64,000 nt of DNA from CBDDKU01 sp965230375 (GTDB taxonomy: Bacteria; Bacteroidota; Bacteroidia; Flavobacteriales_D; Cryomorphaceae): the NCBI GenBank assembly GCA_965230375.1, contig CBDDKU010000012.1:186001-250000 (forward strand), read 5' to 3'. Within the stretch, counting starts at the first letter, position 1; each line of letters begins with the position of its first letter. The translations under genes were made by a program, and so were the position numbers. Under the pieces are notes generated by a model. It was not told the DNA's origin. It did not search any database and was given only the letters and a program-made list of their open reading frames with translations. This document shows, one piece after another, positions 8,500 through 16,830 of this stretch.

Positions 8500-11400
8500 T
8501 TAAACTTTTACTAGCGAAATCCGTGTTGAAAGTTCGGATTCCAATTCAATATTGTTTGCGTCGTCGCCTTCTACTTTGTCGACTAAATCTAATGATCCCG
8601 CCAAAGTTTCCGCGCAAATATAGTCCAAATTATTCTCAATTGCTCGATCCAAAAACTGGTGTTTTTCGACCTTAACAGCTATGCGGTCAGTGACTTCTAA
8701 ACCGGAATCTTTTCGCAGATTTTGAATTCTATTTACCAACTCCCGTGCCAGTCCTTCTTGCCTTAGTTCATCCGAAATGTCGATATCCAGAGCAAGCGTT
8801 ATCTCACCGTCTGATGAAACTAACCAACCCGGAATATCTTGAGTTGAAATCACCACATCTTCCAAAGTAATCTCAACTGGCTCTCCCTCGATGGTGATTT
8901 CCAGATTTCCCGAACGCTCCAATTCAGCGATTCCATCCTGATCAAGACCCTGGATGGCTCCAGCTACCGACTTCATCTGCTTCCCAAAGCGCGGTCCAAG
9001 CTTTTTGAAATCGGGCTTGATCTGCTTGACCAACATGTTGTTGTCTTCATCCATGAAGGTGAGCTCTTTAACATTCACCTCATTCAATATCAACTGGCTC
9101 ACTTCCTTCATCTGCCGCTCAAAATCAGCATCAATAGCAGGTACCATGATTTTTTGAAGGGGCTGTCGCACCCTGATTTTCTCTTGTTTTCTCAATCCGA
9201 GAACGAGACTCGTAGCGCGTTGGGCCAAGTTCATTTTTCGCTCCAAGTCAGTGTCAATACAGCTCGTATTGCTTTTCGGCATATCGGCCAAATGCACCGA
9301 CTTCTTACCCCCGCGACCAGTAACACTATCCAAATCGCTGTAGAGCTGATCCATGTAGAACGGTGCAATTGGCGATGACATGATTGCCACGGCTTCAAGA
9401 CATTGGTAAAGCGTTTGGTAAGCCGAAAGTTTGTCCTGTCCGTAATCGCCTTTCCAAAATCTTCTTCGGCAAAGACGCACGTACCAATTGCTCAATTCTT
9501 CCGTCACAAAATCCTGGATCAATCGAGCCGCTCTTGTGGGCTCAAATTGCTCGTAGGCTTCGTCTACTTCGGCGATCAATGAATTTAATCGGCTCAAAAC
9601 CCAGCGATCTAGCTCAGGTCTATCAGCCAAAGCGATGTCAGCTTCTTCGTACTTAAATCCATCTACATTGGCGTAAAGCGCGAAGAAGGCGTATGTATTG
9701 TAAAGGGTTCCGAAGAATTTTCGCTGAACTTCGGTAATCCCGTTTGTATCAAATCTCAGATTGTCCCAAGGCTGTGCATTTGAGATCATGTACCAGCGGG
9801 TAGCATCTGGGCCAAAAGTTGCCAGAGTCTCAAATGGGTCCACAGCGTTCCCAAGGCGCTTACTCATCTTCTGGCCGTCTTTGTCGAGCACGAGCCCGTT
9901 TGAAACAACTGCCTTGTAGGCCACTTGGTCGAATACCATCGTAGAGATCGCGTGGAGGGTAAAGAACCAACCACGAGTTTGATCCACTCCTTCGGCTATG
10001 AAGTCTGCCGGGTAAGCCGTTCCACTATCAACTTTCTCTTTGTTTTCGAATGGGTAGTGCCACTGGGCGTAAGGCATGGATCCCGAGTCGAACCACACAT
10101 CGATGAGATCAGCTTCACGCTTCATCGGCTTTCCAGAAGGAGAAACCAAGATGATTTTATCCACGTGATTTTTGTGCAAGTCGAAGGTCTGGTAGTTCTC
10201 TTCCGACATATCGCCAGGTTTGAAGGCTTCCATCGGGTTAGCATCCATCATTCCTGCAGCAACCGCTTCCCCACAAGCTTGCTTAAGGTCTTCGGCGCTG
10301 GTAATGCATCGCTCTTCGGCACCGTCCTCTGTTCTCCAAATTGGGATTGGAATACCCCAGAAGCGAGAACGCGACAGGTTCCAGTCATTCAAGTTCTCGA
10401 GCCAGTTTCCAAATCGCCCAGTTCCCGTACTCTCGGGTTTCCAGTTGATCGTTTTGTTGAGCTCAATGAGTCTATCTTTCTTGGCCGTGGACTTTACAAA
10501 CCAGGAATCGAGTGGGTAGTAAAGCACGGGCTTATCAGTACGCCAGCAGTGCGGGTAACTGTGCTCGTACTTCTCAATACGGAACGCCTTGTTTTCTTCC
10601 TTCAAGTTGATGGATATCAAAACGTCTACCGATTTGTCTGGTGCTTCGCCTTCAGCGTAGTACTCATTCTTCACGTATTTCCCGCCGAGCTCATCACCCA
10701 TCGCCTTTACGAAGCGACCTTGGAGATCAACCAATGGAACAGGATTGCCCTGACCATCGTCGATCAACATTGGTGGAACGCCGGCTTCTTTAGCAGCTTT
10801 TGCATCGTCTGCACCAAATGTCGGTGCAATGTGGACAATTCCCGTACCGTCTTCAGTGGTAACAAAATCACCAGGAATTACCTGAAAGGCTTTGTCCGCA
10901 TCTTCCATTGGAAGGGTATAGGGCAAGAGTTGCTCGTAGAAGAGACCCGTTAGGTTTTTTCCTGTAGTCTTTCCGATAATGCGGTATGGTATTTTTTTAT
11001 CGCCGTGGGTATAGCCATCCATCTGAGATGGATCTTCAGCTTCGACAAACTTTCCAGAAAACTGTTTTGACAAAAGGGCAGCAGCCACCACATGCCCCAT
11101 TCGCTCACCGGTATATTGGTTGAATGAATCAACCACGAGGTAATCGATCTTTGGGTTTACCGCTAGGGCTGTATTTGAAGGCAAGGTCCAAGGTGTAGTG
11201 GTCCAGGCCACCATATGGAAGGTCAAATCTGTGTTTCCAGTAAGTTCAGCCAGCAAGTTTTGTCCTGCTTCTTTCAGCTTGAATAAAACTGTAGCGGAAG
11301 TATCCTTAACATTCTTATAGGTGCCTGGCTGATTGAGCTCGTGGGTACTCAGTCCCGTCCCAGCAGCTGGTGAGTATGGTTGGATGGTGTAGCCTTTGTA

Positions 11401-11919
11401 GAGAATATCTTTATTGTAAAGCTCTCCAAGTAGCCACCACACCGACTCCATGTATTTGTTTTCGTAGGTGATGTATGGGTCAGACATATCTACCCAATAA
11501 CCCATCTTACGTGTCAGGTCGTTCCAAACGCCCGTATATTTCATCACGGCCTTTCGGCAAGCCTGATTATATTCTTCAACACTAATTTTCTTCCCGATGT
11601 CTTCCTTGGTGATTCCAAGCTCTTTCTCAACGCCAAGCTCTACTGGCAGTCCGTGGGTATCCCATCCTGCCTTTCGCTCTACGCGAAAGCCCTTTAGCGT
11701 TTTATAGCGGCAAAATATGTCTTTTATGGTCCGGCCCATCACGTGGTGGATACCGGGCATTCCATTTGCCGAAGGCGGTCCTTCATAAAACACGTAGGAA
11801 TTGGACTCTGGTCTGGTGCTAACACTTTCTTCAAATGTCTTTTCGCGATCCCACTTTTCCAAAAGCGAATCAGCGACACTTGGTAGGTTTAGCCCTTTGT
11901 ATTCAAGAAATTTAGACAT
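8500..11919 (-). CDS. ileS: Isoleucine--tRNA ligase, long (eukaryote-like) form
   Basis: Class I aminoacyl-tRNA synthetase charging tRNA-Ile. The 1139-residue length and the WDTHGLPVE motif near residue 85 place it with the longer IleS clade found in Bacteroidota and eukaryotes rather than the ~940-residue E. coli type. The HIGH-equivalent is HHVMG near residue 57, the CP1 editing domain covers about 200-430, and KMSKRLGN lies near residue 685. An anticodon-binding region and a C-terminal extension follow. It is the first gene of the ileS-dksA-lspA operon. Members of the long clade are often less sensitive to mupirocin, which is family knowledge and untested here. Confidence 0.97.
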   Translation of the reverse strand: MSKFLEYKGLNLPSVADSLLEKWDREKTFEESVSTRPESNSYVFYEGPPSANGMPGIHHVMGRTIKDIFCRYKTLKGFRVERKAGWDTHGLPVELGVEKELGITKEDIGKKISVEEYNQACRKAVMKYTGVWNDLTRKMGYWVDMSDPYITYENKYMESVWWLLGELYNKDILYKGYTIQPYSPAAGTGLSTHELNQPGTYKNVKDTSATVLFKLKEAGQNLLAELTGNTDLTFHMVAWTTTPWTLPSNTALAVNPKIDYLVVDSFNQYTGERMGHVVAAALLSKQFSGKFVEAEDPSQMDGYTHGDKKIPYRIIGKTTGKNLTGLFYEQLLPYTLPMEDADKAFQVIPGDFVTTEDGTGIVHIAPTFGADDAKAAKEAGVPPMLIDDGQGNPVPLVDLQGRFVKAMGDELGGKYVKNEYYAEGEAPDKSVDVLISINLKEENKAFRIEKYEHSYPHCWRTDKPVLYYPLDSWFVKSTAKKDRLIELNKTINWKPESTGTGRFGNWLENLNDWNLSRSRFWGIPIPIWRTEDGAEERCITSAEDLKQACGEAVAAGMMDANPMEAFKPGDMSEENYQTFDLHKNHVDKIILVSPSGKPMKREADLIDVWFDSGSMPYAQWHYPFENKEKVDSGTAYPADFIAEGVDQTRGWFFTLHAISTMVFDQVAYKAVVSNGLVLDKDGQKMSKRLGNAVDPFETLATFGPDATRWYMISNAQPWDNLRFDTNGITEVQRKFFGTLYNTYAFFALYANVDGFKYEEADIALADRPELDRWVLSRLNSLIAEVDEAYEQFEPTRAARLIQDFVTEELSNWYVRLCRRRFWKGDYGQDKLSAYQTLYQCLEAVAIMSSPIAPFYMDQLYSDLDSVTGRGGKKSVHLADMPKSNTSCIDTDLERKMNLAQRATSLVLGLRKQEKIRVRQPLQKIMVPAIDADFERQMKEVSQLILNEVNVKELTFMDEDNNMLVKQIKPDFKKLGPRFGKQMKSVAGAIQGLDQDGIAELERSGNLEITIEGEPVEITLEDVVISTQDIPGWLVSSDGEITLALDIDISDELRQEGLARELVNRIQNLRKDSGLEVTDRIAVKVEKHQFLDRAIENNLDYICAETLAGSLDLVDKVEGDDANNIELESELSTRISLVKV

Positions 11920-11943
11920 GACTTGGCCTTATTGTAAGACCTG

Positions 11944-11951
11944 CAAAGATA
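11944..11951 (-). promoter_or_regulatory. Candidate -7 box (TATCTTTG) for ileS
   Basis: Read on the minus strand this octamer matches TAnnTTTG and sits 25 bases before the ileS start. The same octamer occurs before lysS and the PfkB kinase in this window. No clear -33 TTTG is visible. Confidence 0.45.
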
Positions 11952-12078
11952 GTAAGAAGAAGGGTACGATTGATGGTGTATAATAGTGGCCTTTTGGAAG
12001 GTGCTGCGCAAGAAAAAGACAAGTCTAAGAACCATGGTATAAAGTATAGTCATTGCACTATTTAAGCCTTACCACAAA

Positions 12079-12338
12079 TTGGCTCACAGCTTGCAGAATT
12101 TTAATCTGCCAGTTGGAAAAGATGTCGTGAGCCAACCCTCGGCCTTAATTTTATTCTCTTAGAAACTCAGAAACAAACGAAAGTCCGCCGCACCCATGTC
12201 TGAGCTCAGGTATCGGAAGCTCTGCTTCCGCTAATACCGTTCGCGAGTTTGGGTAAGGTGCTGGAGTGTTTTCAAGAGTTTCAAGAAATAAAATTACAGC
12301 CCAGATCTTTTGTTCCTTTTGTATCATGACAAAAGGAA
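12079..12338. repeat. Cluster of inverted repeats in a 502-bp gene-free gap (11920-12421)
   Basis: No convincing gene lies between ileS and the DUF4412-like gene. The gap holds a nested inverted repeat (TTGGCTCAC at 12079-12087 with GTGAGCCAA at 12127-12135, enclosing GCAGA/TCTGC arms at 12093-12097 and 12105-12109), a 7-bp hairpin with a 3-base loop at 12214-12230 (CGGAAGC-TCT-GCTTCCG), and a 10-bp hairpin at 12313-12338 (TTCCTTTTGT-N6-ACAAAAGGAA). None is followed by a run of T long enough for a confident terminator. They may be dispersed intergenic repeat elements. Confidence 0.6.
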
Positions 12339-12421
12339 GCAGAAAAGATAAACTTTTAGCGATAAATCAGATCTCTATCGTAATCTGAGTCACCACTTTT
12401 TTGGAAGGATCCTACTGAGCA

Positions 12422-13204
12422 TTACTTTTGAGAACTCCCCATTCTCGTAACAACATAGCCCGATGTATTAAGACTAAAATTGTCATTGAGATCAACATTA
12501 ATGACCTTCATTTTAGATCTTACTCCAGTCTTTTTGTTGGTGAGATCAAATTCAACTATAAAGCCGTTTGGGTCTTGGCCTTGCCCATCATCACCCATCT
12601 CAAATTGGAGACCAAGGGCTTGAAAAGATTTGTTTAGGTTCAAGTCGAGCTCAGGAGCGCTCCATACCGTTCCAGTCAAATCTGCTCCTGTTACTTTGTA
12701 CTCGAAACAGTAAAACCCAAAAAGTTCCTTTTCCTTTCCGGTTTTCTTGAACTTTACATCTCTGGAGTCTGTACTTCCGTGAGCTACAACTTGCTTGTCG
12801 GAAATGTCAGATACTAAAGCCATACTCGACTCATCACCTGCCATGAAAGTAATCATGTGCATCCTGTCAAAATCAATAACCACATCCGCATCCATGACTT
12901 GATCCATGCCACTCATTTCTACCGGCTCCATGCCGATATGGTTTTGATTTTTGTGGTAACGCATTAAGTAAACAGAAGTAGCCCCTTCTTCCGAACCATC
13001 GCTGTCCCAAGTTGTTAACTCCATAGTAACTGACTTGTCGAACTGGTACTCAACTGGTAAGGTAATCGTATTGTCACCAAAGACCTCTTTGACCTTGCTT
13101 GACGATTGCCCATAAACAGAACAGGTCAAAAGTGGTAAGCACATCAGCAAAGTGGCTGATATTAGAGTTTTAGTACATTTAACACATATAGACCGCTTGA
13201 ACAT
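12422..13204 (-). CDS. Secreted protein, DUF4412-like
   Basis: From the ATG at 13204 the protein has 260 residues with a signal peptide (SATLLMCLPLLTCSVYGQ). A longer frame to 13273 would add 23 charged residues before the signal and leave almost no room for promoters, so the internal start is preferred. The body has the pattern of DUF4412 proteins: an early VxMELTTW strand, a Met-rich segment (EMSGMDQVMD), DFDRMHMITFM, then a FYCFEYKV strand. Proteins of this type are exported and of unknown function. The family assignment is by resemblance only. It is divergent from the small gene at 13279. Confidence 0.7.
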   Translation of the reverse strand: MFKRSICVKCTKTLISATLLMCLPLLTCSVYGQSSSKVKEVFGDNTITLPVEYQFDKSVTMELTTWDSDGSEEGATSVYLMRYHKNQNHIGMEPVEMSGMDQVMDADVVIDFDRMHMITFMAGDESSMALVSDISDKQVVAHGSTDSRDVKFKKTGKEKELFGFYCFEYKVTGADLTGTVWSAPELDLNLNKSFQALGLQFEMGDDGQGQDPNGFIVEFDLTNKKTGVRSKMKVINVDLNDNFSLNTSGYVVTRMGSSQK

Positions 13205-13278
13205 AAGAGTCGGTTTCATTTCGAAAGAGTGATAAAGGTGTCTAAATGTAACATGTTTTCGATAAAATCTCACGTGAT

Positions 13279-13680
13279 ATGAATGAGACTTTGGCTAGTG
13301 AAAGAGATGAGTGGCTGAAAAGAATTGGTCGGCGTAAGGTGGCCTTTTCAATACATGCTAAAGAACCCCATGATTTTCACAGCAATACCCTTTTACCCAT
13401 ACTTAGATTTCAGACAGGAATAATCATTGCTCAATTTCGGAAATACGTCAAAAAATTTAAGCCTGCATTCAACGCGTATAACCAAAACACTCAAAAGAAT
13501 TTTATTTCTGACGTTTTAGCAAGTGACCGTCGAATCAAAAACTCACTTATTGCATCTTTTGTCAGCATGATGACTATCGATGAGTACGAGTATTATTGCC
13601 AGCATAAAACTCAATCGAATACCGAAATCGTAAAACTCTTGACATCAACTCTTCAAGATCATCTACACATGCTCTACTAG
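13279..13680 (+). CDS. Conserved Bacteroidota protein of unknown function
   Basis: A 133-residue, mostly helical, basic protein with no signal peptide or membrane segment. I recall similar ~120-130-residue proteins in flavobacteria that share the layout 'N/H-x-TLLPILRFQ...FRKYV...NSLIASFVSMMT...LTSTLQDHLHLLY'. Some carry a 'glyoxalase' label that the sequence does not justify. It is expressed alone and ends 4 bases into the 3' end of the convergent lycopene cyclase gene. No function is assigned. Confidence 0.7.
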   Translation: MNETLASERDEWLKRIGRRKVAFSIHAKEPHDFHSNTLLPILRFQTGIIIAQFRKYVKKFKPAFNAYNQNTQKNFISDVLASDRRIKNSLIASFVSMMTIDEYEYYCQHKTQSNTEIVKLLTSTLQDHLHMLY

Positions 13681-14387
13681 CTGGTCGATAGCTCAGCGTC
13701 GAGAACTCTTGCTTTTAGGTTTTCGTAAAACGTAATCAGCAACAAAAAAATCAGAAAATAGAAAGCGATATTCTCAACAGGGATAGATAAAACGGTCCAT
13801 TGCAAGTGCTCTTGTTGATCGTACCAAATCATCCCTTGCTTTGAAAAGAAACCAGTTCGGTACAGCTCAAACGGAAACAGAAACAAAAGGCTAATGGTAA
13901 AGGTGAAAATAGACTTGGCCATGAACTTTCCCCGTGCAATAAGCGCCTGCCATGTTAAGAAAATAGCTAGTAGTGAAAATATAGCAAAGGAATAAATGCG
14001 AGTGACGAGTACGATGGAAAGAGCAAAGAAGCAAAGCGCCAAAAAACCGGTCAGTTTAACGATGTTGTCGGGCTTCTTAAAAATCGACTCGAAACGCGCT
14101 GCCCACTCGTAGAGAACCAAAAAGAAAAGCATGACTCCTCCCATCCATAAGATTTCATCAATCGGAACATTAATAATGCTAATCGAAGTGGTGTATGCTT
14201 CGCCCCAACCAAGTACATCAAGGCTTTTGAACCAGCCGACCCAAGGAATATAAAAGAGTAAGACCAATAAGATGCTCAGGGTGACTCCCCAAATGAAGCT
14301 CAGTAGTTTGACTCTCCCAACGATCGCAATAACAATCGAAAGGATATACATTAATACTACGAGAGTGAGGTAATTGATTTGAATCAT
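13677..14387 (-). CDS. Lycopene cyclase, CrtYcd-type membrane protein
   Basis: A 236-residue integral membrane protein with about seven hydrophobic segments. Two half-repeats each carry the signature of the CrtYc/CrtYd family: NVPIDE (about residues 73-78) followed by a helix ending LYE, and SIPVEN (201-206) followed by a helix ending FYE. An MIWYD segment precedes the second. These heterodimeric-type cyclases, here fused in one chain, form beta-ionone rings on lycopene. The context supports this: phytoene synthase and IPP isomerase are encoded 6 kb away on the same strand. The phytoene desaturase (crtI) is not in this window. Confidence 0.85.
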   Translation of the reverse strand: MIQINYLTLVVLMYILSIVIAIVGRVKLLSFIWGVTLSILLVLLFYIPWVGWFKSLDVLGWGEAYTTSISIINVPIDEILWMGGVMLFFLVLYEWAARFESIFKKPDNIVKLTGFLALCFFALSIVLVTRIYSFAIFSLLAIFLTWQALIARGKFMAKSIFTFTISLLFLFPFELYRTGFFSKQGMIWYDQQEHLQWTVLSIPVENIAFYFLIFLLLITFYENLKARVLDAELSTS

Positions 14388-14443
14388 TCAACATCTATTC
14401 CAATACTAATTTAAGGAAATAGAAAGAATGGAAGGGACTGTTC

Positions 14444-14935
14444 TTAACCGCCTACAAACTCTAAAAAACTCGGTTGGTCACTCACAAGTCTGTATTTGTG
14501 AGCCTTAATAATACGCCCCTGGCTCATAAGAAATAGCCCGGGCATTTGACTGGGGTCACTCACAGCCTTCCCAAAGAAATGTCCGCGCAGCACCCCATAG
14601 TAGAATGTTCGCCACATATTGACTGGGTGAATCAGATGAAAGGCCGATGCTTTGCTAAGGCCAAAATGCCTATACACCTCTTGGTTCGGGTCGGAAATGT
14701 GGCGGATATCCGATAGCTCATATAGCTCTAGAATTTGGTCAGCGACTTCTTCATCCACCATATGAACCAGGATGAGATCCATTCCCCTTCTCTCGATCTC
14801 AGCTTTCTCATTAGCCAGCCTAGTCATTGTTTCCCTACAAAACATGCATCCAAAGTGACGCAAGAATACGAGCACAACTTGACGCCTTCTACTCAACTCT
14901 TCTACAGTCTCGCCAGTATTTGTTTTAATACCCAT
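14444..14935 (-). CDS. Peroxiredoxin-like (PRXL2/AhpC-TSA-like) thiol protein
   Basis: A 163-residue thioredoxin-fold protein with a CxxC pair (C30 and C33, in FGCMFCRE) at the end of the first strand, and the segment SDPNQEVYRHFGL further on. This is the arrangement of the PRXL2/AhpC-TSA-related family rather than classical 2-Cys peroxiredoxins. There is no signal peptide, so it acts in the cytoplasm. It lies between the lycopene cyclase and the fasciclin gene, all on the minus strand. A role in handling light-generated peroxides is a reasonable inference from location but is not shown. Confidence 0.8.
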   Translation of the reverse strand: MGIKTNTGETVEELSRRRQVVLVFLRHFGCMFCRETMTRLANEKAEIERRGMDLILVHMVDEEVADQILELYELSDIRHISDPNQEVYRHFGLSKASAFHLIHPVNMWRTFYYGVLRGHFFGKAVSDPSQMPGLFLMSQGRIIKAHKYRLVSDQPSFLEFVGG

Positions 14936-14982
14936 TTGAAATATTCTACGTCATACTTAAACGCAAATCTCGAATCAATGTT

Positions 14983-15013
14983 TAAAAAAAAAGGGCTGTC
15001 TTTCGACAACCCT
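14983..15013 (-). terminator. Rho-independent terminator of the fasciclin gene
   Basis: On the minus strand AGGGTTGTC-GAAA-GACAGCCCT forms a 9-bp stem (one G-T pair) with a tetraloop, followed by a run of T. It lies about 20 bases after the fasciclin stop codon. Confidence 0.88.
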
Positions 15014-15034
15014 TTACTGGAAAACCACTCTGTA

Positions 15035-16588
15035 CTATTGTACAATCTGCAATTTTTCAACCATTCTACCATTGCCAAGGGTCACTTCCAGTAGGTAAAG
15101 TCCTTCTGAGAGATTAGAAGTATTTATCACCTCTCTGTTCAAACCAGCTCCTCTATTACCGAGGTAAGCTGATTTTACAATACGTCCGTCTAGCGTTAAA
15201 ATGTCGTATGACACTTCAACAGACTCCGTCAACTCCAACTCGAGAGCAAACTGATCCTGAGCTGGGTTTGGAAACATTCTAAAATCTTCAAGCGCTGTAA
15301 TTTCCTCTGCACTCAGTGTTTCTGGTACTAGCACTGCATCGATAACATGCACTACCCCGTTAATTGTAGGGATATCGGCTACAGTTACCATAGCGTCGTT
15401 GATCATAACACCACTGCTGAGAGAAACCATGATGTCTTCCCCGAAGAGTGTTGGCACTGAACCTTCCATGAGATTTGTTGAGATCGCAATTGATCCAAGC
15501 GCATGATATAACAAGACGTCAGTTAGGCCTCCACTTGGGTCTGCAATCAAAGCGTCTAATACGCCGTCGGGAAGCATTTCAAATGCAGCATCAGTCGGAG
15601 CGAAAAGGGTGTAAGATCCAGGCATTGAAAGAGTCTCATCTAAGCCCGAAAGCTCTAGCGCTGTTTCAAGTGTGCTGTGGTCATCACTTCCTTCAACTAC
15701 ATCGAAAATCGTAATAGTCTCAGGCACGAGAACAGCATCTACAACGTGAACGACTCCATTCACTGTGACGATGTCTGCAACGGTAACCTGTGCATTGTTA
15801 ATGAGCACATCTCCACCATCGATTGACACAGTCACATCTTGTCCATTAATTGTCATGGCCATTTGTCCGTCCGATAAGTCAGAAGAAAGAACGATTCCGT
15901 CGATAGCGTGATAAAGAAGAATGTCTGTCAAAATTCCTGTTGGATCTGTCAATAGAAGCTCCACCAATCCGTCAGGAAGAGCAGCAAAGGCATCATCGGT
16001 TGGTGCAAAAAGAGTGAATGCGCCAGCACCACCTAGTGTAGTCTCCAGACCGGCAGCCAATACGGCCGCTTCGAGTGTGTTGTGGTCATCACTGTTAACA
16101 ACAACATCTACAATGGTGGTAGTCTCTGGAACGAGTACCGCATCAATAACGTGAACAACCCCATTGTCTGCAGGAATATCTGCTCCTGTTACAGTCGACA
16201 TGTTAATCATAACCATACTTCCGTCAATGCTGACCATTACCGTCTGCATGTCAAATGCGGTTTCCACCATTTGTCCGTCCGACAAATCTGTTGAGAGCGC
16301 TGTTCCACCCACAACATGATAAAGAAGGATATCTGATAATACACCATCAGGGTCCGTCAAAAGCATATTGACAAAATTGGCTGGAAGTGCGTCGAAAGCT
16401 GCATCGGTCGGTGCAAAGAGGGTATACTCATCTGTACCGTCCAAAACAGAAGTTAAGTTAGCTGCGTCAAGGGCTGCTTCTAGCGTGTTATGATCGTCGC
16501 TGTCTGCGACAATCTGTGCAATAGTTTGTGCCTGTACTTGCAATCCAAGTGCCAAGGCCGCGAAAAGTCCAAGTATTAGTTTTTTCAT
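15035..16588 (-). CDS. Secreted fasciclin (FAS1) protein with three domains and a type IX sorting tail
   Basis: From the ATG at 16588 (MKKLILGLFAALALG, signal peptide ending VQAQ) the protein has 517 residues. Three FAS1 domains follow, at about 20-155, 160-290 and 295-430, each with SDDHNTLE or SDDHSTLE, YTLFAPTDAAFxxLP, LLYHxxxG and NGVVHVIDAVLVPE. The last ~75 residues are a type A T9SS sorting domain (MFPNPAQDQF ... GLYLLEV ... LQIVQ). FAS1 proteins mediate adhesion and are often placed near light-response genes in Bacteroidota. An inverted repeat shared with the ECF sigma gene lies 74 bases upstream. The longer start at 16636 would put 16 residues before the signal and is rejected. Confidence 0.92.
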   Translation of the reverse strand: MKKLILGLFAALALGLQVQAQTIAQIVADSDDHNTLEAALDAANLTSVLDGTDEYTLFAPTDAAFDALPANFVNMLLTDPDGVLSDILLYHVVGGTALSTDLSDGQMVETAFDMQTVMVSIDGSMVMINMSTVTGADIPADNGVVHVIDAVLVPETTTIVDVVVNSDDHNTLEAAVLAAGLETTLGGAGAFTLFAPTDDAFAALPDGLVELLLTDPTGILTDILLYHAIDGIVLSSDLSDGQMAMTINGQDVTVSIDGGDVLINNAQVTVADIVTVNGVVHVVDAVLVPETITIFDVVEGSDDHSTLETALELSGLDETLSMPGSYTLFAPTDAAFEMLPDGVLDALIADPSGGLTDVLLYHALGSIAISTNLMEGSVPTLFGEDIMVSLSSGVMINDAMVTVADIPTINGVVHVIDAVLVPETLSAEEITALEDFRMFPNPAQDQFALELELTESVEVSYDILTLDGRIVKSAYLGNRGAGLNREVINTSNLSEGLYLLEVTLGNGRMVEKLQIVQ

Positions 16589-16661
16589 AACAATAGTTTT
16601 AAGTGGTTTTGCGATTATCCCTTCGTTGAGATACACTAAAACAACAGCTACGACACTGTTT

Positions 16662-16691
16662 TGTTTAACCTTTTACTTCTTTCATTAAACA
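16662..16691 (-). promoter_or_regulatory. Inverted-repeat operator candidate upstream of the fasciclin gene
   Basis: Minus-strand TGTTTAAT-N14-GTTAAACA. The arms pair at 7 of 8 positions and match, with identical spacing, a perfect copy before the ECF sigma gene. A TTTG-N19-TAGTGTTT promoter-like arrangement overlaps its upstream arm. It may bind the MerR/CarH-type regulator encoded at 21361-22227; that link is inference. Confidence 0.55.
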
Positions 16692-16830
16692 CTAAAAAGG
16701 TATTATTGAATTCCAAAAACAGGAAAAACGTCAGATAAACACCTAGCCCATAAATTGCTTATATCTTGATTTTCTGACCTTTATGCTAAGCGGGTTTCAG
16801 CTAGTGAAATCTGGAAAATGAGTACTATGG

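Noticed and set aside
9925..10953. Long plus-strand open frame of 342 codons inside ileS
   Set aside because: It is antisense to a clear, full-length synthetase, its protein has no family features and it has no promoter or ribosome-binding signal.
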